Of a stretch of DNA of 64,000 nucleotides, positions 43,840-54,040 are shown piece after piece (position 1 is the stretch's first letter; each line of letters starts with the position of its first letter). Origin of the DNA: Prosapia bicincta. Lineage: Eukaryota; Arthropoda; Insecta; Hemiptera; Cercopidae. The notes under the pieces were generated by a model, which was not told where the DNA came from, searched no databases, and saw nothing but the letters and a program-made list of their open reading frames with translations. The stretch is from the NCBI GenBank assembly GCA_036971475.1, contig JBAIZL010000008.1, positions 33,490,586-33,554,585 on the forward strand. The letters run 5' to 3'. The position numbers and the translations under genes were made by a program.

Positions 43840-44066
43840 AGAAAACACAAAGTACAAACATATTAAACGAACGAACCCAATACAAATCACGCGTACTCTT
43901 TGATACTATCAAAAACCTGCCTTTAAAACCGTCACCGTTTAATCGAACAAGTCCAAGCAGAAGACACTGTTGAAGCCACATAGCGATCAAAAACGTTCTG
44001 TCTCAGTAAGTTTTTACAAAACTTAAAGTTCGGAAAGTCTTAAACTAATGTTAAAGTGATTAATAT
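43840..44066 (+). mobile_element. PLE-C, C-terminal codons and decayed terminal repeat
   Basis: Matches 17035-17290: AAACACAAAGTACAAACATA, the ITRTLFDTIKNLPLKPSPFN-like codons, then CACTGTTGAAGCCACATAGC and CAAAAACGTTCTGTCTC. The ribozyme core and stem II are damaged. Confidence 0.75.
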
Positions 44067-45708
44067 AAATATGTGTTCAAGTGTTTTAGTATACTATTAT
44101 TATTATTTATTGTTTGCAACATTTAGAATCACTTCTTTCTTGTTTAATTTTTTTTTACTAAAATTGACTAAAAAGACTGGTCTAATCTCTATCAAGTACT
44201 ACCCACCCACATTTCACTTGATTTGGAGGTGAAAACATACTAGAAAAAATTTTAATGAATTTTCATCAAACAAAATTGTGGAGAATAAACATAACCTGTA
44301 TTTTGATTGAAATCACTTATATTCAGTTGGATTGAAAAGGAAATGTGTGTATGTCATAATCTAATAGATTCAAAACATTAAAAAGTAATATTTTAAGTGG
44401 CATACTATGATATTAAAAAACAAGTATTCAGTGTAGTGCTTATGAAATAGCAGTATAAATCATAAGTGGATTTCAATAATTTTATTATCATTATTATTAG
44501 GAGGTGGGTATGGAAACCTGAACATTTTTTTTTTTTTATGAACACTTTTTTATGAACCAGTTTTATTTATGAACACTAAAACACAGATGGTTTTCTTATG
44601 GTTTTAAAAATAATTCTTGTTGATCCAGTCATTTGATTTTGACTGTCATAACTGATGAAGTTAAAAATCTTGAGATTTTATGTAATAACAATTTCTTTAG
44701 CGTATATACCAGATCAAAACTACTAACTTACAGATTATTCTCAACATACACCATTCAAAACATATCACCAAGTTGCTGGTCTTACTTAAGTATTTCAATT
44801 AAAAAAATGGCAATTATAAATTATTTAAAGTAGGAGTATGTTATTATCAATTACAATTACTGACACAGTAAACTTTACCTGCCTTTTTAATTATTAAAAC
44901 AATGAAAATCGAATACTTAAAGTACACTCACCAACACTATCTTCCATAACTGTGTAAATTAATTTAAATACAATTGTGTCACCAGACTGATAAATAAGTA
45001 TTCACTTTAACAACAAGAATTTATAAACCCATAAGGTCATAGTTTACAACGTTTAATAAATGTGAATCACTTTCTCAATTGCAAAACATCCATTCCACAA
45101 AACTATAATTGTTGAACAAAATCGCTTAGAAAATCTAACCAATAACAGAATAAAAAAGTAACTACACAATGGGAAATTAAATAATCTTATCAAGTAACAG
45201 CTGATGTTTAACCAGCTGAGGTAACTGCTACAGTGCTGCCAATAATTTCTAAGCAATCAAAGAAAATTGTTTTAAATAGTACATTGAGCAGGAAAGGAAA
45301 AAAGAAAAGAAACTAATAAATTTATACATTTAACATTTATAGTTGTCCGATAGTGACTGTGAATTTAACCTAAATTTAATTTAAAATGAATAAAAGTGAA
45401 CAAGATTATTATTTAATGAATGGATATAGTAATAGTCGTTAATTTGTTGTTCATTTATTTTTGTCAAGTCTTTTAAGACGAAACTTTGTAACATCTTGAC
45501 TTGCATAAGCTTATAATGAAGTAATTTTCTTGAAAAACATCCTAAGACAAAACGTTTGGCAATAGATTAGGTGCTTAATGTAGTCGATAGCGTTTTTAGT
45601 TTACCGAGTCCAAATGTTGCAAGTAATGGTAATACCAGGTTTTTCTACTTCTTTTGTTTATTTCTTAAAATTTCGTTGCTTCAAGTTAAACAGCTCACCG
45701 TGTGTGTG

Positions 45709-45713
<5 letters not shown>
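44067..45713. other. No feature recognised
   Basis: AT-rich DNA; several short open frames, none recognisable. Confidence 0.35.
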
Positions 45714-45763
<50 letters not shown>

Positions 45764-45783
45764 GTATGTGTGTGTGTGTGTGT
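45714..45783. repeat. (TA)n then (TATG)n/(TG)n microsatellite
   Basis: TA repeats 45714-45751 pass into TATG and TG repeats. Confidence 0.85.
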
Positions 45784-46019
45784 GTATGAATGTTATTAGT
45801 ATTGACAAATAATTTGTGAGTGTGTATGTGTGGGAGAGGATGTCGTGTGTGATGTTATATTGGTTATTTAAATACACTTTAATGTTAATTATTAAAATTG
45901 TCAGAATTAAATATAAAGTGGTGCATAAATTAATTGACACATTTTAAAAAGAAACATAACATGCATCTTGAGTTTTATATTATTCAAATTTCGTATACGT
46001 GAAATTGAAACTTTCCGTA
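45784..46019. other. Possible 5' flank of the Tc1-like element
   Basis: The segment near 45915-45950 (GTGGTGCATAAATTAATTGA) could be its terminal region, but no matching 3' end was found. Confidence 0.3.
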
Positions 46020-46565
46020 TGGGAACACTTTTTGTTGAGCCACTGGGTAAAACAGTCATTTTATATTCCAAATCAAAAGAGTATTAAGGCAATTTGGAGG
46101 AATTAACTAACTGATTTTCAGACTAACTGGGCTCCATCCAGCACGCAACACGATCCTTGGCTTATACAGATACTTTGAAAAAAAATGGTAGTGGGAAATA
46201 AGAAAATCGTCTACAACTCCATATTCATATGCAGTGGATTATGCAAGATGGAGCAATACCTCACACAGCTAACAATGTTCTTACTTTTTGAGAGGAGTAT
46301 TTGATGATTGTGTAATATCTCGTCATTATTCACAGTACATCAACAATGTTGGATACATTTAGCCTCCTTCAAGTCCAGATTTAAATCCTTGTGATTTTTT
46401 TTTCATAGGGCTATTTAGAAGAGTAACTTTACGCTTCAAAACCACAATATCTCACGAAAATGCATGCTCAAATTGTTCGGCTCTGCAATAAAACTCAAAA
46501 AGATCTTTGGCATAAAGTTATCAAGAGCATGCTTTAACTCAAAGATGTTGTCTCCACAATAATTT
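46020..46565 (+). pseudogene. Tc1/mariner-superfamily transposase remnant
   Basis: SIKAIWRN lies near the start (HTH part). Then come HMQWIMQDGAIPHTANNVLTF, with the catalytic Asp in the QDGAxPHTA block, and, after frame changes, ISRHYSQYINN, PPSSPDLNPCDFFF with the next catalytic site, and LRFKTTISHENA. The spacing and PDLNPCDFF block fit the DDE_3 family of Tc3-like or related insect elements. Several stops. Confidence 0.75.
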
Positions 46566-46589
46566 TGTTATATTTTGAAATATGTTCTT

Positions 46590-47120
46590 CCAACATATAC
46601 CTACGTCACCACCAGAACAAGAAGGCCCTCGCGTCATCACCTCTGCCATCTTTGGGACGGAGCTTACCTCCTACGTCTATATTACCATCAACCTATCAAC
46701 AACTGAGGCGGGGCTTACCACCTACGTCAAAAGTAACATCAGCCTATCAACAACTGGGGGTGGCTTAAGGAGCGTAGGGGTAACGAATACTGCTCTCCTT
46801 ATTTGGGAGGATAAAGTACACCCCTCTCTAGTACCGTCACACGGTATCCACTATTAGAATCGAACGTGGAACGATTCTAATAGTGAACCTTCCGTGTGTC
46901 AAAGCACTCTTGTACCCTCATTCACCACTACAATACAACTACGTACGTCGTAGCTCAGTCGGTAACATCCCACACCACGAACCCAAACGTTCATGGATCG
47001 AATCCCAATCATAGAAATTTATTTTTCTCCCAACATTTACCTACGTCATCACCAGAACAAGAAGGCCCTTCGCGACATTTACCGCCGCCATCTTTGTGGA
47101 GGGGCTTACACAGTTAGCCA
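46590..47120 (+). mobile_element. tRNA-like SINE-type sequence with direct repeats
   Basis: A block of about 75 bp (CCTACGTCACCACCAGAACA, then AAGAAGGCCCTCGCG) occurs at about 46598 and again at about 47039. A shorter CTATCAACAACTG repeat occurs twice between. Just before the second copy is a tRNA-like segment: A box TAGCTCAGTCGG (46951-46962) and B box GGATCGAATCC (46995-47005), 33 bp apart. An inverted repeat CACTATTAGAATCG (46848-46890) surrounds a 9-bp loop. GC is far above the local average. Confidence 0.55.
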
Positions 47121-47657
47121 CATAGTTCTAACAGTGTTTATAATAATTTCTAAAATATATCAAAATAAATACTATATACAACCCCACCCCTGCCATTTTA
47201 ATACTCAGCTTAGATAAACTCATCCTTAGTAAGAAGTAAATTATAACGTAAATTCCTTAAAAATTAAAGGAATAAGTTTCAAAACTTTTGCTTGTTATGA
47301 AATCTTGTGTAGTATTTATAGGATCTGAAGCATTATTTATCAGAGAATATGTTTACACTTCCGTTCTATACACAACAATTTATAAACTCACTAATCAATC
47401 ACAAGTGACACGTTTACGTCTTTTGTGATAAGCATCAAAACACTTTACTCACCAGTCAGCTTATTATATGGGGAAAGGGAAAATGAAACTGTGGTTTTGT
47501 TGTTTATTGTTTACACACATAACAAAAAATATTAGGTGTGTTGCAGAGATAAGAAAATATAAATACCTCAAAAACAATGACGGTCAATTGGCCTGACGAA
47601 GTTTATTTAGGTGTCATTTACGCTATAAAAAAACTATCTCGGCCCAATTGGCCCGTA

Positions 47658-47662
<5 letters not shown>
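47121..47662. other. No feature recognised
   Basis: AT-rich spacer. GGCCCAATTGG-like words near 47587 and 47641 are noted without interpretation. Confidence 0.3.

Positions 47663-47702
<40 letters not shown>
47663..47702. repeat. (TA)n microsatellite at the PLE-A end
   Basis: About 20 TA units, immediately beside the outer end of PLE-A. Confidence 0.9.
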
Positions 47703-47705
<3 letters not shown>

Positions 47706-48165
47706 TGTTAATTCCATCTTCACGTGAGCTACTAGTTATCACTAAACCCTTTTAAATGTTTATAAACTTGCCTGTAGTAGAACTTTGTTTGTTGAGGACG
47801 GTCGTTTCTGGAGATGTGTCCCATTTTCATCTCAGACCATAACTGATCTCAAGGTTTACGTAGGTTAGGGTGGGGGTGGGATATTATGGTGGTGTGGGTG
47901 TATTTTGTGTGTGTTAGGAGTTATGATGTCAAAAAGTGTGTGTGAGTTGTAATGTAATTGTGTATTGAGTATGTGTGTAGGGTGTAGTTTGAAGTATCTG
48001 TATATTTCGTATTGTTCGGTTGTGTAGTGTTGGTTATTTCTGTTTTGTTTATGAAGAATTTGTAGGTTACATGTTATGTCTATGTAGTCATGTTTTGTGG
48101 AGTTGAGATGATCGGTGAAGTTTGATTGATAGTTATTGTTTGTTAGTGCTTTTATATGAACATAT
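47703..48165 (-). mobile_element. PLE-A, terminal repeat and C-terminal nuclease codons
   Basis: Minus sense. The terminal repeat (47703-47880) contains a decayed hammerhead-like motif (47793-47834; core ATGAAAA). Codons up to NNYQSNF..HIKAL follow, and the copy ends at about 48165 where other DNA begins. Confidence 0.8.
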
Positions 48166-48692
48166 GATCCTTCGACTAGGAGTACTCAACAAAAAATTTC
48201 TGCAAATTCATGCACTCCATCAGCTATAGTTTCAACTACATAAATTGAGTTAAAAGGTATAGAAATCCGGTCTATCGACAGGATAACACATTGTAATGAG
48301 GACCCGTCAAATCCGGTGGCAAGCATTCTTCCATGTGGTGTTGTATTCTGTTAATAGAGGTTAAGCAAGATAAGTGTTAAACAAATTTTCCACTGCCATT
48401 GCTTACAAGAATACTTCTCAGGTGATCATCATTCATGGGTAGTTTTGCATACATTTATATGTAAACAATAAGCGATGACATGTACAAACTGTGATGTCAC
48501 ATTTGCCGTTTATTCTAGAACAACTAAAACAGTTTGTTTACAATATTTCATCTGATATTGACAACATAAACTGTGGACACTTCAACTCTCATTCTTGGAT
48601 CATGAAATCATAAGATAGAGAAAAATGAGATTTAAACAAACATGAATTTTTTAGACATTGACCAAACAGATTTTCTATTACTTTTAAATAGT
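48166..48692. other. No feature recognised
   Basis: AT-rich sequence between PLE-A and the LINE target duplication. Confidence 0.3.
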
Positions 48693-48789
48693 AGACTTAG
48701 TAGTATCAAAACCAACAATGTAATATACCATAATATCCGACATCTTTACCAAATTTTATAAATCCTCTGAATTCAGTCTTCTTTCATAC

Positions 48790-49640
48790 TACTCTACATG
48801 AACCGGTAAACAAAAAGGAGAACAACCCATTAATATTAAAAAAATTGGCATTGGAAGTAATCAACTCCATCCCACAGCAAGCGATAAAAATTTACACAGA
48901 TGGAAGCAGACAAGCGAATGGAAAAACGGGTAGTGGAGTATATATTGTATCATAAGAGTCAAAAGAAGAAATTAAATTAAGAAATCAAGACAATTCATCA
49001 AACTTCACAGCTGAACTGGTTGCTATTGAAGAGGCTTTGTATAAATTTGAAGAATACCAGAACCCAGAACAACTATGGATTCTAACCGACAGTCAAAGCT
49101 CAATCCAACATTTACAGAATTATAATGAAATATCTGATAATATATCAATAAGTATAATAAAAAAGTTAGAATGTATTTCCAACTCATCATAAATACACCT
49201 ACAATGGATTCCATCACATGTCAATATCCCAGGAAATGAAAAGGCAGACAACCTAGCAAAAGAAGGCTGCAATAATAGTAATTTCCACAAAGAAACCCTA
49301 ACCTATTTAGAAGTATAGCCTATTCCAAATTTAAACAGGAAAAAGAAGAAAAATGGAAACAATCTCCGCAACATGAATGGTACAAAGAGCACCAACCTGG
49401 TGCATCTATCAACTGTCAACTTGACAGAATTTCACACACATCTTTAGCAAGATTAAAAAGCAGCCATACAAAACCTATGAAAATCACAGACCTTCGGAAG
49501 ATATATCCAACATGTACAAGATGCAACCAAGAACCAGCCCACATCTTGTCATGCATTGGACTTACCCCGGAATTCATCTACAAGGAACCAGCAGAAGTAA
49601 TAAGACTTCTAAAAGAATATGATCTCATGAAGTTGGTCTA
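48790..49640 (+). pseudogene. LINE RNase H domain and C-terminal tail
   Basis: IKIYTDGSRQANGKTGSGVY has the first Asp, FTAELVAIEEAL the Glu, LWILTDSQSSIQHL the next Asp, and LQWIPSHVNIPGNEKADNLA the His and last Asp: a full set of RNase H catalytic residues. Two in-frame stops interrupt. The tail has TSLARLKSSHTKPM and YPTCTRCNQEPAHILSCIG, the Cys/His motif, ending LKEYDLMKLV and a stop. Confidence 0.85.
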
Positions 49641-49679
49641 AGGACCTAGGGATAAGAAAGAAGAAGAAGAGACGTTCAC

Positions 49680-49905
49680 TCATTGGCATACTTTTTTGAT
49701 GAATGTATGTCTTTAAGGAGAGCTGGTTCTCCTTTTATTTTGTCATGAAACTTATCACAAGTTAGTCCAACATTTTACTTCAGCATAAGCATTGTTCTTA
49801 AAGTTAGAACGTTCAATTGAGATTTAGGCCTATTTTCAGTCCATATATTGTCAATGTTAGTAAACACTCGTTCAACTGGAGCATTAGTTCCTGGCAGACA
49901 GAGAA
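49680..49905 (-). pseudogene. hAT transposase C-terminal dimerisation fragment
   Basis: Minus strand: LLCLPGTNAPVERVFTNIDN then IWTENRPKSQLNVLTLRTML and an in-frame stop, then a short tail. The PGTNAPVERVF block is typical of the hAT dimerisation region of ZMYM-like or KIAA1586-like transposases. Confidence 0.75.
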
Positions 49906-49952
49906 GCAACTCAAGGACCTGGGGATAAGAAAGAAGAAGAAGACTTAGTAGT

Positions 49953-50352
49953 CGATATTAGCCTACATATTGCGTAATTTATGTTTATAATTTGGAAATC
50001 GCTAAAAAATTTTTACCAATCCAGAAATTGTAATAAAAGTTTCTAGCATTCGCATAGGGTTTACTTTTAAGTTAATCTTGGAATTGTCTATATTTTCCTT
50101 TTACAATTCATTACTTTACTACAGAGATCTATTTCCTGTTACTTATAACAGATAGTTAGAAAATGTTTATTATTTATAATTATATCTCCAATTTCCAACT
50201 TGATCATGTTTTACAAACTGTAAATTTCGTCTTCCAATTCTTTATAGAATATGTATTTTCCCGCTTCTATTTTGAACAACTTGTTATGCATACTAAAAAA
50301 ACCAAACCTACTTTTTAACTATCAAAAGTAACAATAATATGTACTTAAACTT
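49953..50352. other. No feature recognised
   Basis: AT-rich spacer. Confidence 0.3.
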
Positions 50353-50430
50353 ACTGAGTAAGTTTTTACAAATTTACAAAATTTAAAGTTGGGATAGTCA
50401 TAAACTATTGTTTAAGTGATTAATTAAGAT
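50353..50430 (+). mobile_element. PLE-C 3' end fragment
   Basis: TGAGTAAGTTTTTACAAATT to TAAGTGATTAATT matches the sequence after the PLE-C hammerhead at 17.2 kb; the ribozyme itself is missing. Confidence 0.7.
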
Positions 50431-51258
50431 TCTCTGTACCTAATGGACTACAAAATTCAAAAATAATATGTAGCTTGAATGAACCCCGTGTACAATAAAT
50501 ACTTATTTTGCAAACCGATAGTTTAGTCTTCTTTAAACATTATCCAATAAACAGTAAGCCTTTTAGGATAATGTACTCTTGTTAAATTCTCTAAATAATA
50601 TGAGATTTAAATTCTACAGTACTTATATACTTATCTAAAAAAAATTTATTGACTTTGTTTAAAAAAGTATATATAATCATTTAAACACATCAAGAAATAC
50701 AACACTTTCCTTCAATTAATTCCATGTTTTGTCTCAGCACATTTAACTTTTACTTATAACATTTCTGGATGAGAATAATTACCATTCGTTCAATAGATAC
50801 CAAGGTAGGCTACATTTATTTATTCACTCTAATTTTGTTTAAGTATGCAAACATATTTGATCTTTTGCAATTTGTGGCCATTGACATTCAGACTTTTGTT
50901 TGTATGTTTCAAATAGGCCAAATTGTAAATTGCTCAATACATACAAATCTCCTTATTAAATAAGTTCATCTAATATATAAATCAAGTTGTGCATGAAAAT
51001 TGTTAACCACTTTTTAATAAAAAATATAGGGGTTAAATTGTGAACCCAAAGAAAAATATTGAGTTCAAAATAGTTGAATTTTGTTTCATAAAATAAAATC
51101 GTTTCTCAAGTTTATCAGAAGGTGGGGATGTTATTTATTTATATAAAAGGAAGAGGAAGAATCAAGTTTGTCACTTTACGAAACATTTCATTTAGCCTTA
51201 ATGCAAACATATTTATGCAAAGTAATTACAACACAAAATGCTATCTGATGAATTTAAG
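50431..51258. other. No feature recognised
   Basis: AT-rich spacer. Confidence 0.3.
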
Positions 51259-51423
51259 TATAACCTATATGTATATATTTAAATAAATAAAACCTCTAAA
51301 CCACAAATAACATTTATTTAAACCTAAAGGTTTAAATAAATGTTATTTGTGGTTTAGAGGTTTTATTTATTTAAATATAAACATTACGCCACAGTTGCTT
51401 CATACAGTTATAACCTATATGTA
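51259..51423. mobile_element. PLE-B mini-element, 135 bp, with 15-bp target duplications
   Basis: TATAACCTATATGTA lies at 51259-51273 and 51409-51423, a perfect 15-bp duplication. The insert has inverted arms (about 51276-51325 and 51328-51377) equal to the outer part of PLE-B, and then the tail ACATTACGCCACAGTTGCTT and onward. It lacks the hammerhead, which is present in the 259-bp copy at 12 kb. Confidence 0.85.
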
Positions 51424-52102
51424 ATGTTTACAAACCAATACTGAATTTTTAAATTCTAATTACAAAAATAAAATAGATATTAATAATAATATTCTACGTA
51501 GTAAACAAGTGTTAGTAAATGGGTAAGTCAATTATTGTTAATCACAAAAATGTAAATAAATAAAAGATATTAAAAACAAATAAATTAAATATATTCAGGA
51601 AAATGATCAGAAAAATATAACAAATATAAATCAAAATAATTAGTTCCGTATTTGTGATTTAATAGAGTCTAAATCTAGTAGATGCATTGGCAATACATGA
51701 CTTTATTGGACTCCTCACAAGACACTCTCTAAAAGGAATGAGTCATATGTTAAAGCCATAAATGTACCACAAACAAGATGTGTGTAAAAATTCCAGTTCA
51801 CCATAAAAATTTGACCACAATAAAAAGTACAGACTCTACACATCGTTTGGCGACACTAGCACTTTGTGGTGTTAGGAAGCACTCAGAGGTGTGTGAAAAA
51901 TAGTTGTATGCAAAATACTGGCATTGTAGACTTGTCTTCCAAATTTAACCATATTTTCTGACGATAAAACATGTAGATAAATTAGTCCAAATATTCAAAC
52001 CATGGATAATGTTGTAGGGATTCCGTAGAGAAATTGGTTACCCTACAACTCGCTCGGTTTGCTGATGAAATTCCAGACAAGTTAACTCCTACAAGCACAC
52101 AT

Positions 52103-52106
<4 letters not shown>
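51424..52106. other. No feature recognised
   Basis: AT-rich sequence. Confidence 0.3.
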
Positions 52107-52160
<54 letters not shown>

Positions 52161-52307
52161 GTTAATATATTACTATGTAAGTAATTTTATCCACCATTAA
52201 GTGCAATAATTATTGCACTTAATGGTGGATAAAATTACTTACATAGTAATATATTAACTTCATAAAGTCAGTGCAACGGAAAAACAATGGATAACGTTAA
52301 ATATCAA

Positions 52308-52369
<62 letters not shown>
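52107..52369. mobile_element. PLE-D outer fold-back between two (TA)n runs
   Basis: (TA)n 52107-52157, then a near-perfect palindrome with 54-bp arms (52156-52263; centre GCAATAATTATTGC), the PLE-D block AAAGTCAGTGCAACGGAAAA, and (TA)n 52312-52369. The part with the ribozyme is missing at the palindrome centre. Confidence 0.8.
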
Positions 52370-52370
<1 letters not shown>

Positions 52371-52375
<5 letters not shown>

Positions 52376-53317
52376 CGTTTTCTTGTATTTTATACAACAT
52401 CTCGGTTTTCTACATTTTCCTTAACTTTCAATCGAGTTATTAAAAGTTTGGTGTTACCAATGAAAAAATTACTTGTGAGTTGACCCCAGCAATGTTTATC
52501 AGAGCAAAAAATAATGCAACTGGCTATCTTATTGTCCTCCGGGCAACGCTATATGTAGCACAAAGCTGGTCATTACTATCAACTCCACCTTTTGTTCTGT
52601 TGTACTGCAATATAATTTCTGGTTTATTTGTTTGTTCGTCAACATCATCTGAGTCGTGCATAGTCGAAATCAATATTACAGCTTAATTTTTTTGTCATAT
52701 ATGAGACCATGGTTCGATCATTCTGGAACCCAAACAAGGAAATACCTGGCTGATTGGTTTTATTATGCAGCAATTCTGGTGGAATTTCCCGTTTGTTCCC
52801 ACATAGAGTGCCAATCACCTTCCAATTCACTTTCTGAGTTATGATAGCTTTTTTCAGCTTTACCGTCGCTCAGATCATCGTCACTTTCAATAAAATCAGC
52901 ATTATCAATTTCTTCATCAGAAAGATCCTGTAAAATTTTTGGAATGTCTTCCAAATTCACTCCTAAAAACATGAAAATTTATAAAAATGTTGAACAAAAC
53001 AAATAATTACATAATTCTTTAAAGAAATGTATATAAAAAACTTACGTTCCATCGTGGAGAAAAAAAATGCACCGAAAAAATAAAAACGTCAGAAGGCGCC
53101 TTGTTGTATTTTGTACAACAGTGATGACTGACCAGAACTAATCGCACACTGAGGCTATGTTGATAGAATAAAGACATTGATGACAACTGATAAGAGTAGT
53201 GGGGGGACCAATAGAAGAATAGAAAGGTGATTTGAACAAATAAATACCAACAGGTTTCAACAAGAATCAAAATATTAAAACTGTTGTACTTTTTACAACA
53301 GCGCGCGTCCTTGAGGG
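52371..53317 (-). mobile_element. piggyBac element, internally deleted
   Basis: The right border is TTAA (53318-53321) next to an end that reads CCCTCAAGGACGCGCGC on the minus strand, followed by a subterminal inverted repeat CTGTTGTA..TACAACAG. The left end is not found; sequence runs into (TA)n. This piggyBac differs from the one at 9-11 kb. Confidence 0.85.
52385..53052 (-). pseudogene. piggyBac transposase, N-terminus fused to C-terminus by deletion
   Basis: The first exon ATGGAAC (53052-53046) ends at GTAAG; the acceptor is TTTTTAG before 52962. The spliced start is M-E-R-V-N-L-E-D, then IPKILQDLSDEEIDNADFIE and an acidic stretch to SELEGDW. The next recognisable part in other frames is QNDRTMVSYMTKK, followed directly by the C-terminal part KPEIILQYNRTKGGVDSNDQ, LCATYSVARRT and FFALINIAGVNSQVIF. 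The catalytic Asp region between them is gone. The intron position in the third codon region is unusual for a compact transposon but clear here. Confidence 0.8.
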
Positions 53318-53372
53318 TTAATAATTTAAAACAACATAGGTTATTCAAATACAAGAATATTTATTAATTTAT

Positions 53373-53417
53373 ATCCAAAGCTTTTCGTTGGCAAACAGTA
53401 CCAACATCACCAGGAAT
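53373..53417 (-). ncRNA. Hammerhead motif, PLE-E, left arm (core A6 changed)
   Basis: Minus strand: ATTC; CTGGTGA plus T; GTTGG, loop TACTGTTTG, CCAAC; GAA; AAGCTT; T; GGAT. The A-to-G change in CUGA should inactivate it. Confidence 0.6.
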
Positions 53418-53447
53418 GAAAATTACAATATTATTATTGTAATTTTC

Positions 53448-53492
53448 ATTCCTGATGATGTTGGTACTGTTTGCTAACGAAAAGCTTTGGAT
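53448..53492 (+). ncRNA. Hammerhead ribozyme motif, PLE-E, right arm
   Basis: ATTC; CTGATGA plus T; GTTGG, loop TACTGTTTG, CTAAC; GAA; AAGCTT; T; GGAT. The core is canonical; one G-U pair occurs in stem II and one in stem I. Confidence 0.75.
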
Positions 53493-53537
53493 ATAAATTA
53501 ATAAATATTCTTGTATTTGAATAACCTATGTTGTTTT

Positions 53538-53540
<3 letters not shown>

Positions 53541-53613
<73 letters not shown>

Positions 53614-53661
53614 AACCAAAACTAACCTATAAATACATATATCTATATATATATATATATA

Positions 53662-53709
<48 letters not shown>
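53541..53709. repeat. Two (TA)n arrays with a short unique spacer
   Basis: TA runs 53541-53611 and about 53647-53709 enclose ACCAACCAAAACTAACCTAT and a few ATCTAT interruptions. The spacer resembles the PLE-F end word AACTAACCTA. Confidence 0.85.
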
Positions 53710-53711
<2 letters not shown>

Positions 53712-53999
53712 AATTTTTGGACTTGATAGGAGACTGACAGACTTACCTAAAGGCAATAGTCCAAAACTGCAATCTCTTTGGAAATAAGCACATATAAAAC
53801 ACTTAATACACTTTTATTTGAAATATTTCGATCAACATGATCTTCTTCCAGGAAGAAGATCATGTGTATTAAGTGTTTTATATGTGCTTATTTCCAAAGA
53901 GATTGCAGTTTTGGACTATTGCCTTTAGGTAAGTCTGTCAGTCTCCTATCAAGTCCAAAAATTCCTAAATAAGCTTTAAGCTCTACTAGAACTAACCTA

Positions 54000-54001
<2 letters not shown>
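53710..54001. mobile_element. PLE-F terminal fold-back, about 140-bp arms
   Basis: The left arm starts GGAATTTTTGGACTTGATAG and the right arm ends with its inverse plus AAGCTTTAAGCTCTACTAG. At the centre CTTCTTCC meets GGAAGAAG. The left arm keeps TTTCGATCAACATGATC, a remnant of the hammerhead stem II; the right arm has lost about 24 bp there. (TA)n adjoins both ends. Confidence 0.85.

Positions 54002-54039
<38 letters not shown>
54002..54039. repeat. (TA)n between PLE-F and PLE-D ends
   Basis: About 19 TA units. Confidence 0.9.

Positions 54040-54040
<1 letters not shown>

Larger units (their letters stand above)
48693..49952 (+). mobile_element. LINE 3' fragment with hAT segment, bounded by a 12-bp duplication
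   Basis: AGACTTAGTAGT occurs at 48693-48704 and 49941-49952. Between them are an RNase H-bearing LINE tail (to about 49670), an antisense hAT fragment (49680-49905) and a second copy of the LINE 3' end (GGACCTGGGGATAAGAAAG then (GAA)n, 49916-49940). Both LINE ends terminate in GAA repeats. Confidence 0.65.
53325..53540. mobile_element. PLE-E terminal fold-back, about 100-bp arms
   Basis: Arms about 53325-53428 and 53436-53540 are near-perfect inverses, from AAACAACATAGGTTATTC outward to TGAAAATTACAATA at the centre. Each has a hammerhead; the minus copy has a core change. (TA)n starts directly at the right end. Confidence 0.85.

Noticed and set aside
46941..47010. Functional tRNA gene
   Set aside because: A and B boxes are present, but no acceptor stem or anticodon arm could be folded; better explained as a tRNA-derived SINE head.
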